A stretch of 64,000 nucleotides of DNA from the NCBI GenBank assembly GCA_036407095.1, contig DASWZV010000081.1, forward strand, positions 310,001 to 374,000, in the 5' to 3' direction. Both the position numbers and the translations under genes were made by a program. This DNA comes from Gp6-AA40 sp036407095. GTDB lineage: Bacteria; Acidobacteriota; Vicinamibacteria; Vicinamibacterales; UBA2999. This document shows positions 43,886-54,361 of the stretch, piece by piece. The notes beneath the pieces were generated by a model. That model worked only from the letters and a program-made list of their open reading frames with translations. It was not told the origin of the DNA and did not search any database. Each line of letters begins with the position of its first letter. Positions within the stretch are counted from its first letter, which is position 1.

Positions 43886-43901
43886 CCGCGGTATGTCGCG
43901 G
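43886..43901. promoter_or_regulatory. 16-bp palindromic activator site
   Basis: CCGCGGTATGTCGCGG, centred about 88 bp upstream of the promoter at 43792-43805. It is 34 bp before the divergent small zinc-ribbon-like gene. Confidence 0.68.
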
Positions 43902-43934
43902 GCGGCATGGATGGGCGATAATGGGCCGGCTTCG

Positions 43935-44126
43935 ATGCCTCTCGTCACCCTGCGCCTCACCGTCGACGACCGCGAGGAGATCCTCACCGAATACGTGTGT
44001 GACTGGACCGACTGCCCGAACGCGGCCGTCGAGGTCGTCGGGTACGCTCGCGATCTGCGACTCTGCAGAGTCTTGTGCGCTGAGCACGCCAAGCTCCTGG
44101 CCAGGCAGCGAGATTCTCGTCGATAG
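43935..44126 (+). CDS. Small Cys-rich protein, probable zinc binding
   Basis: 63 residues from ATG 43935. After two short beta strands (VTLRLTVDDREEILTEYV) come CDWTDC, then CRVLCAEH: four or five Cys and a His with spacing typical of a small zinc-binding module. No family recognised. The longer frame from 43797 runs across regulatory sites and is less likely. Short, so moderately sure. Confidence 0.6.
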   Translation: MPLVTLRLTVDDREEILTEYVCDWTDCPNAAVEVVGYARDLRLCRVLCAEHAKLLARQRDSRR

Positions 44127-44314
44127 ACAACCAAGGAACCACCGAAGACCAGGAGTCCCTGGGCTGAGGCAGGTCATGGCACGACTGCCTCACAACGCGT
44201 CTCCATCTGTGGCGATTTTGCCCGATCGAGAAGGCAGTCCGCCCCGGGACTCACGTGCGGCGTGAGGATGCATGTCGGCGTCGCCTGGTCCGGATCTTGT
44301 GAGTGCGGGCGAAC

Positions 44315-44701
44315 ATGAGAATTCTCACCGCACTCAGCGCTCTCCTACTGCTCTGCATGGCCGCCGGCTGTGGCAACTCCAACAACTCTGCGCCATTGAC
44401 CTCTCCCTCGCCGACGCCCACGACGTCAGGGCCCGGCACGCCCGTCTCAATCGTGTCAGGCGCGTCGACGATGACGTCGACGGCATTCGCACCGAATCCG
44501 GTCAGCGTCGCGGTCGGCGGTACCGTGACGTGGGCCAACAACGACAGCACCACGCACACATCGACGTCCGACAGCGGGGCGTGGAATTCAGGATCGATCG
44601 TGCCGGGCGGGACGTTCACCCGTACGTTCTCGACAGCAGGAACGTTCACCTATCACTGCACCATCCATCCCAACATGGTGGGAACGGTGACCGTCCAGTA
44701 G
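44315..44701 (+). CDS. Cupredoxin-like copper lipoprotein (plastocyanin type)
   Basis: 128 residues from ATG 44315. The lipobox LLLCMAAGC predicts lipid attachment and membrane anchoring in the periplasm. After a Ser/Thr/Pro linker comes the cupredoxin fold: FAPNPVSVAVGGTVTWANNDSTTHTSTSD (first copper His), then FTYHCTIHPNMVGTVTV with the Cys, second His and Met copper ligands. It probably carries electrons in respiration or copper handling. A strong hairpin terminator follows. Confidence 0.92.
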   Translation: MRILTALSALLLLCMAAGCGNSNNSAPLTSPSPTPTTSGPGTPVSIVSGASTMTSTAFAPNPVSVAVGGTVTWANNDSTTHTSTSDSGAWNSGSIVPGGTFTRTFSTAGTFTYHCTIHPNMVGTVTVQ

Positions 44702-44719
44702 CCCTGAGAAGCAGCGCCG

Positions 44720-44755
44720 ACATCCAACCCCGGAGCAGGGGCCGGGGTTGGATGT
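44720..44755. terminator. Bidirectional hairpin terminator
   Basis: ACATCCAACCCCGG (44720-44733) and CCGGGGTTGGATGT (44742-44755) form a perfect 14-bp stem with an 8-nt loop, between the convergent cupredoxin and GH63-like genes. Confidence 0.72.
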
Positions 44756-44795
44756 GTATCGTTCGAAAGCGCCTCTGTCGTCGACCTCGAGCGCG

Positions 44796-47524
<2,729 letters not shown>

Positions 47525-47528
<4 letters not shown>

Positions 47529-49009
47529 GACACGTTCCCTTTCTGACACTCGAACACGTGATATCCCCACGGACCGAGGTCGACGTACAAGCCCGATGAC
47601 GCGAGCTCGTCGCCCGATCGGTCGTAGGTGCGTCCCGACATCGTGTCGTTCAGCCTCCACATCCGACCGGCCGCGTCGTCCCAGTTGATCCGGACCCGCC
47701 CCTGCGCCGCGGCCTCGCCGAGGTTCACCACGACCACGTAGCGGTCGTCGCCCTGCCACGACCACGCGACCATCTGTCGATGGCTGGCGTTGTCGGGCCA
47801 TCCCGAGTGCTCGCACAACGCCCAGTGACCGCCGCGCAGCGTCGGACTGGTCGCTGTTGGCAGGAGCCGGGCGTAGAACTCATGGAGCGCCGGGTCGGGA
47901 GCTTCGGCAGGGCCTCGCGACAGGAACACGGGCAGCCGCACCGTCCGACCGTCGAACTGTCCGTCGTGAAAGAGACGTGCGCCGGGCAACGTGGCGGAGA
48001 CGACGGCCGCCGCCCGTTCCTTCAACCCGGCGAACGCCGCCGCCGCGCGCGGCTCATCGTGGTTCTCGATGAAACGGAGCAGCTTGTCCTGGTACGCCGG
48101 CTCGGCGTGGAGATGCAGATCGACACTGGTCGCCGTGTCGTGCTCCAGGCGATCGTACAGACGCTTGTCGTAGCAGAAGTCGAAGCCCTGCTGCTGCAGG
48201 GCCCATTCGAGATCCCAGTACGCTTCCGCAATGAAGAGGAAGTCGGGATGTGATTTCTTGATCGCGGGAATCAAGTCGGCCCAGTATTCGGTCGACGGTT
48301 TCGGTCCGGCGCGCCCGCCCCACGTCCGCTCGAAGACGTCGTTCAGCATCAGCATCGCCATGTCGCAGCGCACGCCGTCGCACTGATCGGCGATGTCCAA
48401 CAGCGTCGTCCTCGCGGCCTTGCGCAGCGATCGATCGAACGCATTCAACTGCAGGACGTCCGGCCACGCCGGAAAATACGGATCGCGTCCGCAGGCATAG
48501 ATCGATTCGTGTCGTGACATGAACGAGGCGGGATCGCGGCGCAGGTCGTCTGCCGTGCCGTGAATGAAGTACGCCGGGTGCTCGGCCGCCCAGGGGTGAT
48601 CCGGAGCGACGTGGTTGGGAACGAAGTCGAGGATCAGCCGCACATTGCGCCGGGCGAGCTCGCCGCGCGCCCGAGCCAGGGCCTTCGGACCGCCGAGATG
48701 CGAGTCGACCACGTACCGTCGAATGCAGTACGGCGAGCCGACGTTGTCCTCGGGCTGAAAGTCCGCCAGCGTGCGACGGAAATCGGCAAGCAGCGCGTCG
48801 TGACGATTCGCGATCGCGATCCCGATCGGGCTTCGTTCCCAGACGCCCATCAACCAGACGGCATCGACGCCGAGAGCGGCGAGCCGATCCCACTCGCCGG
48901 AGGGAACCGTGCTCAGGTCGATTGACGTCGCCGCCGATTGTCCCAGCTCCGAGAGCCAGACCCACGTATTGATTTCGTAAATCGAGGGGTATTTCGGCCA
49001 GTTCGACAT
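47525..49009 (-). CDS. GH13 alpha-amylase family enzyme
   Basis: 494 residues from ATG 49009. Conserved GH13 regions: DFVPNHVAPDHPW (region I), DGVRCDMAM with the nucleophile Asp (II), FIAEAYWD with the acid/base Glu (III), FIENHDEPRA with the transition-state Asp (IV). Starts KYPSIYEINTWVWL as in trehalose-synthase-related and sucrose-phosphorylase-like GH13 members. No signal peptide. The upstream ATG at 49033 would place a regulatory palindrome inside the gene, so the shorter start is preferred. Coupled to the GH63-like enzyme. Confidence 0.9.
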
Positions 49010-49023
49010 GTCTGCGTGCGTCT

Positions 49024-49039
49024 CCCGCGACATCTCGTG
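49024..49039. promoter_or_regulatory. 16-bp palindromic activator site just upstream of the GH13 gene
   Basis: CCGCGACATCTCGTGG, one mismatch to the commonest form. It is only 14 bp from the ATG. The nearest minus-strand sigma-54 promoter (49137-49150) lies upstream, so here the site would be within the leader. Confidence 0.6.
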
Positions 49040-49136
49040 GATGGACTCGATCCAACGGGGGGAGTTAACCCGTTGGCCATCCGCTGCTTGTGACGCGCGC
49101 CTGCAGTCTCGACGCCGCAATCGCTCTGCCCGCGCC

Positions 49137-49150
49137 GCAAGTCCGGTACC
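49137..49150 (-). promoter_or_regulatory. Sigma-54 promoter for the GH13/GH63 operon
   Basis: Minus-strand GGTACCGGACTTGC, exact spacing with TTGC. Predicted leader of about 116 nt. Confidence 0.55.
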
Positions 49151-49162
49151 TGATCGGATCGC

Positions 49163-50833
49163 TCACCGTGACGGCGATGTCGACGAGTGAGCGCGGTCGT
49201 CCAGCATCGCCGCCACGTGCGCGGGTGGATGCGCGACGTTCGCGTACGCGAACTCGTTCGGGCGCACGAATCCGGCGCCGGTCGACTCGATGACCGTTGC
49301 GGCCGCGAGAAACAGGTTCTCGCGAACGGTCAGGAATCGATTGAAGTCAGCGGTCATCACGTAGGCGAACAGCTCCAGCTCGATGCCCTGTACGCCGAAG
49401 TTCACGACCCGAATCCGCGCGTCCTCCTTCTCCAGCTCCGGATTGCCCGTGAGAAGCGCTCGTACCTCTTCGAGAATCGATCGCAGTTGCGCCGCAGTTG
49501 TGTCGTAGCGCACTCGCAGGGTCGTTTGAATGAGCATCTTCTGCCGGGTGGCGAAGTTCTCGATGTTCGACTGCGACAACGCGCCGGCAGGAATGTTCAG
49601 GAGCGTTTGATCGAGGGTTCGAAGACGCACCGAGCGCAGCGTGATGTCCTCGACCGTGCCGAGGTGCTCGGCGATGCGGCAGAAATCACCGACCGCGAGC
49701 GCGCGGTCGGTGAGGAGCATGATGCCGCCGATGAGATTTTCCACGCTCTTCTGTGCGCCCAGGGCCAGCGCTACGCCACCCAGTCCGAGACCCGCCAGCG
49801 CCGTCGTCATGTTCACGCCGAGAAGTGCCAGGATCACGAGAATAGAGGACAGCACGAGCAATACTTTCAGCACTCGTTCGCCGAGCATCATCAGCGACGC
49901 AGTGCCTGCATGGCCCTTCCGGTACGCCTTGATCCGCGTGTACTGGAATGACAGTCCCATGAAACGCCACAGCAGCAGCCCGACGAGTACGACCGCCAGC
50001 ACGAGCGCCAGCCGCATGTAGACGACACGATCCTGCAGCGTGAACGACAGTTGCGGCAGGAAGGCGAGGTGAACGCCCACGCTCACGAGCAGGATGGCAG
50101 GCCACCTGATGCCTTTCGCCAACGCATCGATGAGCGGACGGCGCACGGCGACGACAGTCCGCTTCGCAATCGCGATGACGAGCGCGGAAATGGCCCAGAG
50201 GGCGAGGAGCGGAACGATCAGCGTCGCGGCCCACACCGTCCACTGCGCCATCGAGATCCCGAAGAACTCGCGGTCGACCAACCCTTCGGGCATGTTGCGC
50301 TCGATCCAGGATGCTTCGAGCGAGCGGCCGAGAGATGGCACCTGATTCAGGGTGTCAGACGAAATCAGCCAGATCGGTCCCGCCTGCTTGTCGGTGATCC
50401 GCCGCAGCACGATGTCTGCGGTCCGGTTCGGCAGTTCAATGGAGATTCGCTCGCGATCGAGCGGCAGGCCATCGGTGGCCACACCCTGCGGCGAGCCGCT
50501 GATCGACGTGATCGGCCGGGTGTAGTAGCGATCGATCAGCGTCGTGAGCGTGCGGGCGAGCGACTCCGCGTTGGGGCGCTGGCGTTCCGACAGCTGCATG
50601 AACGCTGCGGCGGTGGCGAAATCTTCGCGGTGAACGGCCTCGGTGAACCCGGCGATCGTGCCGCGTGGAGATTCGCGGCCAAGCGGATCGAGGACGGCGG
50701 GAGCTGGGGAGGCAGGCGGCCCGGTCTTCGGAGCCTGGGCGGCAGACGATGCGATCAGCGCGCACCACACGACGGCCGTGTGGATCACGGTGCTCGGCGA
50801 TCGCGCGAGACGAAGCGTAGACACACCCTTCAC
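49163..50833 (-). CDS. MscS-family mechanosensitive channel with periplasmic N-terminal domain
   Basis: 556 residues from GTG 50833, which overlaps the upstream stop as GTGA. A signal peptide (TVIHTAVVWCALIASSAAQ) and ~180-residue periplasmic domain precede five membrane segments. The MscS core is LGVNMTTALAGLGLGGVALALGAQKSVENLIGGIMLLTDRALAVGD, then GTVEDITLRSVRLRTLDQTLLNIPAGALSQSNIENFATRQ. The second MscS gene in the window and of a different subfamily. Coupled to a DUF1254 gene. Confidence 0.9.
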   Translation of the reverse strand: MKGVSTLRLARSPSTVIHTAVVWCALIASSAAQAPKTGPPASPAPAVLDPLGRESPRGTIAGFTEAVHREDFATAAAFMQLSERQRPNAESLARTLTTLIDRYYTRPITSISGSPQGVATDGLPLDRERISIELPNRTADIVLRRITDKQAGPIWLISSDTLNQVPSLGRSLEASWIERNMPEGLVDREFFGISMAQWTVWAATLIVPLLALWAISALVIAIAKRTVVAVRRPLIDALAKGIRWPAILLVSVGVHLAFLPQLSFTLQDRVVYMRLALVLAVVLVGLLLWRFMGLSFQYTRIKAYRKGHAGTASLMMLGERVLKVLLVLSSILVILALLGVNMTTALAGLGLGGVALALGAQKSVENLIGGIMLLTDRALAVGDFCRIAEHLGTVEDITLRSVRLRTLDQTLLNIPAGALSQSNIENFATRQKMLIQTTLRVRYDTTAAQLRSILEEVRALLTGNPELEKEDARIRVVNFGVQGIELELFAYVMTADFNRFLTVRENLFLAAATVIESTGAGFVRPNEFAYANVAHPPAHVAAMLDDRAHSSTSPSR

Positions 50834-51807
50834 GGCACGGGTTCCGCCTGCGGGAACACCCAGGTACCGTTCAAGATCTCCGGACGAGGTCGATACAGAC
50901 GCACGAGATAGTTCCATCCCGGTGGGATCGGCACGCAATTCGGCGTCCTCCCATCGAACCCACCGAACTGGACGGTGACCGATCCATCGCCGTTCTTCGT
51001 CGCGGTGATGTTGTTCACTGAATACACGCCGTGCGGGTTCGGCTCGAAGTAGCCTTCAGCGTTGTAGACGCTGATCGACCAGAAGCCGTCGACCGGAACC
51101 CGCCTCGCGGTCAATCGATAGATCGTTCTGCCGTCGTTGCGACCGGGTGTGACGTTGAGATAGGTCGCGTCCTCTTCGGGATTGCCGCCCCAGCCGATGG
51201 CCGTGCCGATCAGATGTCGAACGGGATCGACCTGATCGCGTGGACCGAACATCCGCTTGGAATCAGGAACGGTGACGCCGAGCGCGATGAGCGCATCGCG
51301 GACGCTTTTCTGGCTCGCTTGATCCCAGGCGGGCACATCGAAGCGGCCGGTGCTCTTCTGCTCCACCCGAATCGCATCCTGCAGCGCATGGACCTTGGCC
51401 AGATCGTGCGGGTCTCCCGGATCGACGAGCGTACGCACGCCCGCCATGGCGTAGCGCGTGCCGATCTCGGGCCGCGTCAGCAGGTATCGCCCCGCGCCGT
51501 ACACGATCGACGGCGCGAACTGATCCTCGTCGATGATGAGCATCGACATGAATCGACGGCCGGCATCGGGCAGCGTGACCGTCACGTCGCCGGCATCCAA
51601 ATCGAATACCGCCGAGGAATACAGCGTGTCGCGGTTGGCCCGGACGACCGTCTGCTTGTCGATCGGCATCAGCTCACGGCGATGATGGAACCTGCCGGTG
51701 CCACCGGCGAGCACCACCGACGAGGCGAAGTATCTGTCCGTCTCGGCGCGATTGAAATTGTCTACGGTAACCGGCGCGCCGTGCGCCGTGGCGACTGTGA
51801 TGCCCAT
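50830..51807 (-). CDS. DUF1254/DUF1214 protein (short form)
   Basis: 325 residues. DUF1254: YFASSVVLAGGTGRFHHRRELMPIDKQTVVRANRDTLYSSAVFDLDAGDVTVTLPD. DUF1214: GFWSISVYNAEGYFEPNPHGVYSVNNITATKNGDGSVTVQFGG, NYLVRLYRPRPEILNGTWVFPQAEPVP. Shorter than the two at 26504-29337 but the same two-part order; its C-terminus is the closest local match to the remnant at 26299-26502. No signal peptide. Sigma-54 promoter 51859-51872; downstream MscS gene overlaps its stop. Confidence 0.88.
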   Translation of the reverse strand: MGITVATAHGAPVTVDNFNRAETDRYFASSVVLAGGTGRFHHRRELMPIDKQTVVRANRDTLYSSAVFDLDAGDVTVTLPDAGRRFMSMLIIDEDQFAPSIVYGAGRYLLTRPEIGTRYAMAGVRTLVDPGDPHDLAKVHALQDAIRVEQKSTGRFDVPAWDQASQKSVRDALIALGVTVPDSKRMFGPRDQVDPVRHLIGTAIGWGGNPEEDATYLNVTPGRNDGRTIYRLTARRVPVDGFWSISVYNAEGYFEPNPHGVYSVNNITATKNGDGSVTVQFGGFDGRTPNCVPIPPGWNYLVRLYRPRPEILNGTWVFPQAEPVP

Positions 51808-51858
51808 GATCCAGTTCCTTCCCCGCGGGCCGGGGACTGAGCGGGATCACCCTTTGGT

Positions 51859-51872
51859 GCAACTTCGGGTCC
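51859..51872 (-). promoter_or_regulatory. Sigma-54 promoter for the DUF1254/MscS pair
   Basis: Minus-strand GGACCCGAAGTTGC, exact spacing with TTGC. Predicted leader of about 40 nt. Confidence 0.75.
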
Positions 51873-51901
51873 ACGATCACGCGCAGACTTCACGCACGAG
51901 A

Positions 51902-51927
51902 GTGCCTCATCGACGTCGACGAGGCAC
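51902..51927. terminator. Hairpin after the BASS transporter gene
   Basis: GTGCCTC (51902-51908) and GAGGCAC (51921-51927) pair, with CGACGTCG inside also self-complementary. It follows the transporter stop by 37 bp and abuts the palindrome at 51927-51942. Confidence 0.5.
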
Positions 51928-51942
51928 CGCGACATGTCGCGG
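51927..51942. promoter_or_regulatory. 16-bp perfect palindromic activator site
   Basis: CCGCGACATGTCGCGG is its own reverse complement. Centred about 62 bp upstream of the promoter at 51859-51872. This is the best single copy of the motif. Confidence 0.78.
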
Positions 51943-51963
51943 CTGGGGTGGTTCGCACGCGGT

Positions 51964-52830
51964 TCACGCCGCATGCGTCGCCATCGCGTGCCGCTGCCAC
52001 GTGAGGTACGGAATCGCGAGGGCCGCGTTCACGAGGACATACAACAGAATCGCTCCGATGAAACGCTCGCCGGGAAAGTTGGCGACGGCGACGGTCAGGG
52101 CGAGCGCGGGATGCCGGCTCGCCGTGGCCAGCGCCAGCACGGCGGCATGATCGGGGTTGGGCCCGCCGAGCACGTGGCCGATCGCAAGCCCCGCAGCGAC
52201 GAACACGACCATCGCCAGCAGCGTGCCCTGGCCGATGAGCGGCATGATGGCCGGCATGCTCGCGATGAGCAGCAGCAGCGCCGACGGGTACAACAGGATC
52301 CTGCCGACACGCGCGGCGATCACCGCGGCCCGATCCGCGAACGACGGCGATACTCGATGGACGATCATCCCGGCGGCGAGCGGCACCAGTACGGTCTTGA
52401 GCACCACGGTCGCAATCGCCGTCGGCGCGATCGCCAGCGGCCGGCCGGAGATCCATTCGAGCAGCCGCAGCATCAACGGTTCGGCGACGATCGCGACCAG
52501 CCCGAGCCACGCCGTGAGCCCGACGATGAACGCGTGAAACGCTGCGTGACCGCCGGCCTTCGCCTCCTTGCTCGGCAGCAGAGGCGGAACCGGTGAAAGC
52601 GCGAGCGACACGAGCGCGATCTCGACCGTCGGTCGGAAGTCGAACGCGCGCACGAGCACCACCGCGAGGAACGGCATGATGACGAAGACCGCCAGGAGCG
52701 AGCGGAGAAAAAGTCGAGGGCGCTTGACGACGTACCAGACATCGGACGGCGCCGCTTTCAATCCGAAGCCGAACACGGTAGCGACGATGCTCACCTGGAG
52801 CGCGAGCACGACGATGTGCTTAAGGTCCAT
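51964..52830 (-). CDS. Bile-acid:sodium symporter family (BASS) transporter
   Basis: 288 residues with about 9-10 membrane segments. LVSLALSPVPPLLPSKEAKAGG and ALATASRHPALALTVAVANFP match the two crossing-helix regions of the BASS fold. Substrate cannot be told; members carry bile acids, keto acids or other organic anions with sodium. There is no Shine-Dalgarno sequence; the predicted mRNA leader consists largely of TGATTCC heptamers (complement of the repeat at 52839-52873). Confidence 0.85.
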   Translation of the reverse strand: MDLKHIVVLALQVSIVATVFGFGLKAAPSDVWYVVKRPRLFLRSLLAVFVIMPFLAVVLVRAFDFRPTVEIALVSLALSPVPPLLPSKEAKAGGHAAFHAFIVGLTAWLGLVAIVAEPLMLRLLEWISGRPLAIAPTAIATVVLKTVLVPLAAGMIVHRVSPSFADRAAVIAARVGRILLYPSALLLLIASMPAIMPLIGQGTLLAMVVFVAAGLAIGHVLGGPNPDHAAVLALATASRHPALALTVAVANFPGERFIGAILLYVLVNAALAIPYLTWQRHAMATHAA

Positions 52831-52838
52831 GACGATCA

Positions 52839-52961
52839 GGAATCAGGAATCAGGAATCAGGAATCAGGAATCAGCTGCAATCAGCAAGCGGAAGGCCTGG
52901 TAGCCCTGCTGATAGATGATTCCTGATTCCGCCTGAATCCTGCTTCCTGCGTCCTGATTCC
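52839..52961. repeat. Heptamer inverted-repeat element (GGAATCA type) spanning a promoter
   Basis: Left arm: five exact GGAATCA units at 52839-52873. Right arm 52917-52961: TGATTCC, TGATTCC, TGAATCC, TGCTTCC, TGCGTCC, TGATTCC. The ~43 bp between the arms contain the sigma-54 promoter 52884-52897. Divergent gap between the BASS transporter and an outer-membrane protein. Confidence 0.88.
52884..52897 (-). promoter_or_regulatory. Sigma-54 promoter for the BASS transporter
   Basis: Minus-strand GGCCTTCCGCTTGC, exact spacing with TTGC. The predicted transcription start (~52872) falls at the distal edge of the GGAATCA array. Confidence 0.6.
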
Positions 52962-52990
52962 CATTTTTCTGCCGTGTGATGTCGTTGAAC

Positions 52991-53006
52991 CCGTGACATC
53001 TCGTGG
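52991..53006. promoter_or_regulatory. 16-bp palindromic activator site, divergently shared
   Basis: CCGTGACATCTCGTGG, two mismatches to the commonest form. About 100 bp from the minus promoter (52884-52897) and about 52 bp from the plus promoter (53051-53064). Confidence 0.62.
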
Positions 53007-53050
53007 CGAATGGCGCCTGTACCCGCGCCAGATCAACAAAACTCGCACCC

Positions 53051-53064
53051 GGCACTGATGTTGC
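53051..53064 (+). promoter_or_regulatory. Sigma-54 promoter for the outer-membrane protein at 53115
   Basis: GGCACTGATGTTGC matches GGCAC-N5-TTGC fully. Predicted leader of about 39 nt with a GGAGG ribosome site. Confidence 0.72.
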
Positions 53065-53114
53065 TCCGCGACTGTGATCGGCGGGACGCGTCCCCCGCAT
53101 GATCGGAGGCTTTC

Positions 53115-54131
53115 GTGCTTACCGGGTCTTTTCGACAAGGAGTCGTTCTCGCCGCCGTGATGATCGCCGCCCCTTCATTGGCGGCGCGTGCTCAAGAACA
53201 GCCCGCTCCTCAGCCGGCGCCTGTCGCTCAAGAGCCGGCGCCTGCTCCAGAGCCGGCACCCGCTCCCCAACCACCCGCACCTGCGCCCAGACGCCCGGCT
53301 CCCACGCAACAGCCGACTGCCGCCGCTCAGGAGCCGACGGCACCACAGGCGACGACCGCGGCGGAACGGCAAGCAGGGGAACGTCGGATCGTGGGTACCG
53401 TCGAGTCCCTTGGCAGCCACACCATCGTCATCCGCACCGATCAGGGCATGTTCCACGTCTACCAGACCGACAAATTCACGGTGCGCAAACAGGCGGTCGC
53501 GACGGGCGCGCGCGTCAGCGTGCTCACGCAGACGAGCGATGCCGATCCGGCACCGCTGGCGCTAGCGATTGACGTGTTGCCCAAGGCCCAGGGGCTCGCG
53601 GAGCCGTCCGCTGCGGCACCGGGCGAGCCGCAGCTCTCCGACCCGGTGCCGGCGTCGGTCCGGAAAGTCGAGTCGGACATCCAAAGGCAATTCTCCAAAT
53701 GGCATGGCGGATTTCAGCTCGGCGCAGCCCTTGATCCCACTCTCCTTTCGTTCACGGGCTTTGCGGCGATCCAGTCGGGCTTGAGCAGGAGCGTCCAGTT
53801 CAGACCGGGCCTCGAGTTCGCATTTGGTGAATTGACGAAGCTCTTCAGCATCAACCTCGACGGCATTTACACGCTTCCAGGCATGTCTCGCATGACCAAG
53901 TGGGCACCGTACGTCGGAGCCGGACCGCAGTTCGCGATCAGCCACCGCAATTTCGACCAGCAAGTTATCAACGGCACCACGGTCAACCGGATCGATTTCG
54001 GCGACTGGAGCTGGAACACCGGACTCAATTTCATCGTCGGCGCGAGGAGTCCGGCGGGCGCCTCTTTCGAGTTGAAGGGGACCGCGTGGGGCGCTGCGTC
54101 GGTACGGCTGCTGGCCGGCTATCAGTTCTGA
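53115..54131 (+). CDS. Outer-membrane beta-barrel protein with Pro/Ala-rich linker
   Basis: 338 residues from GTG 53115, with GGAGG 5 nt upstream. Signal peptide VVLAAVMIAAPSLAARAQ, then ~45 residues of Pro/Ala/Glu/Gln repeats, a small OB-like segment (RRIVGTVESLGSHTIVIRTDQG...FTVRKQAVATGARVSVL) and a C-terminal barrel-like region ending VRLLAGYQF with terminal Phe, as in barrel proteins recognised by BamA. Function unknown. Confidence 0.8.
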   Translation: MLTGSFRQGVVLAAVMIAAPSLAARAQEQPAPQPAPVAQEPAPAPEPAPAPQPPAPAPRRPAPTQQPTAAAQEPTAPQATTAAERQAGERRIVGTVESLGSHTIVIRTDQGMFHVYQTDKFTVRKQAVATGARVSVLTQTSDADPAPLALAIDVLPKAQGLAEPSAAAPGEPQLSDPVPASVRKVESDIQRQFSKWHGGFQLGAALDPTLLSFTGFAAIQSGLSRSVQFRPGLEFAFGELTKLFSINLDGIYTLPGMSRMTKWAPYVGAGPQFAISHRNFDQQVINGTTVNRIDFGDWSWNTGLNFIVGARSPAGASFELKGTAWGAASVRLLAGYQF

Positions 54132-54137
54132 AGACCA

Positions 54138-54248
54138 GGAAGCAGGAAGCAGGAAGCAGGAAGCAGCCGCATCCTGATTCCTCCTGCATCCTGCGTCCTG
54201 ATTCCTGTTTCCTGATTCCTCCTACATCCTGATTCCTCATTCCTGATC
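54138..54248. repeat. Heptamer inverted-repeat element (GGAAGCA type)
   Basis: Left arm: four exact GGAAGCA units (54138-54165). Right arm to 54248: interleaved TGATTCC, TGCATCC, TGCGTCC, TGTTTCC, TACATCC and TCATTCC units. It lies between two plus-strand genes, just after the outer-membrane protein stop. Confidence 0.85.
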
Positions 54249-54361
54249 TCCCTACCCCATTGGGTGATTGCGCCCATCCAGGCACTCGCGTAGACTCTGC
54301 CGTTTCGAATCGCGCAACACACTTCGCTGTACGAAAAACTCTGGGGATAGAGAGGTCGCGC

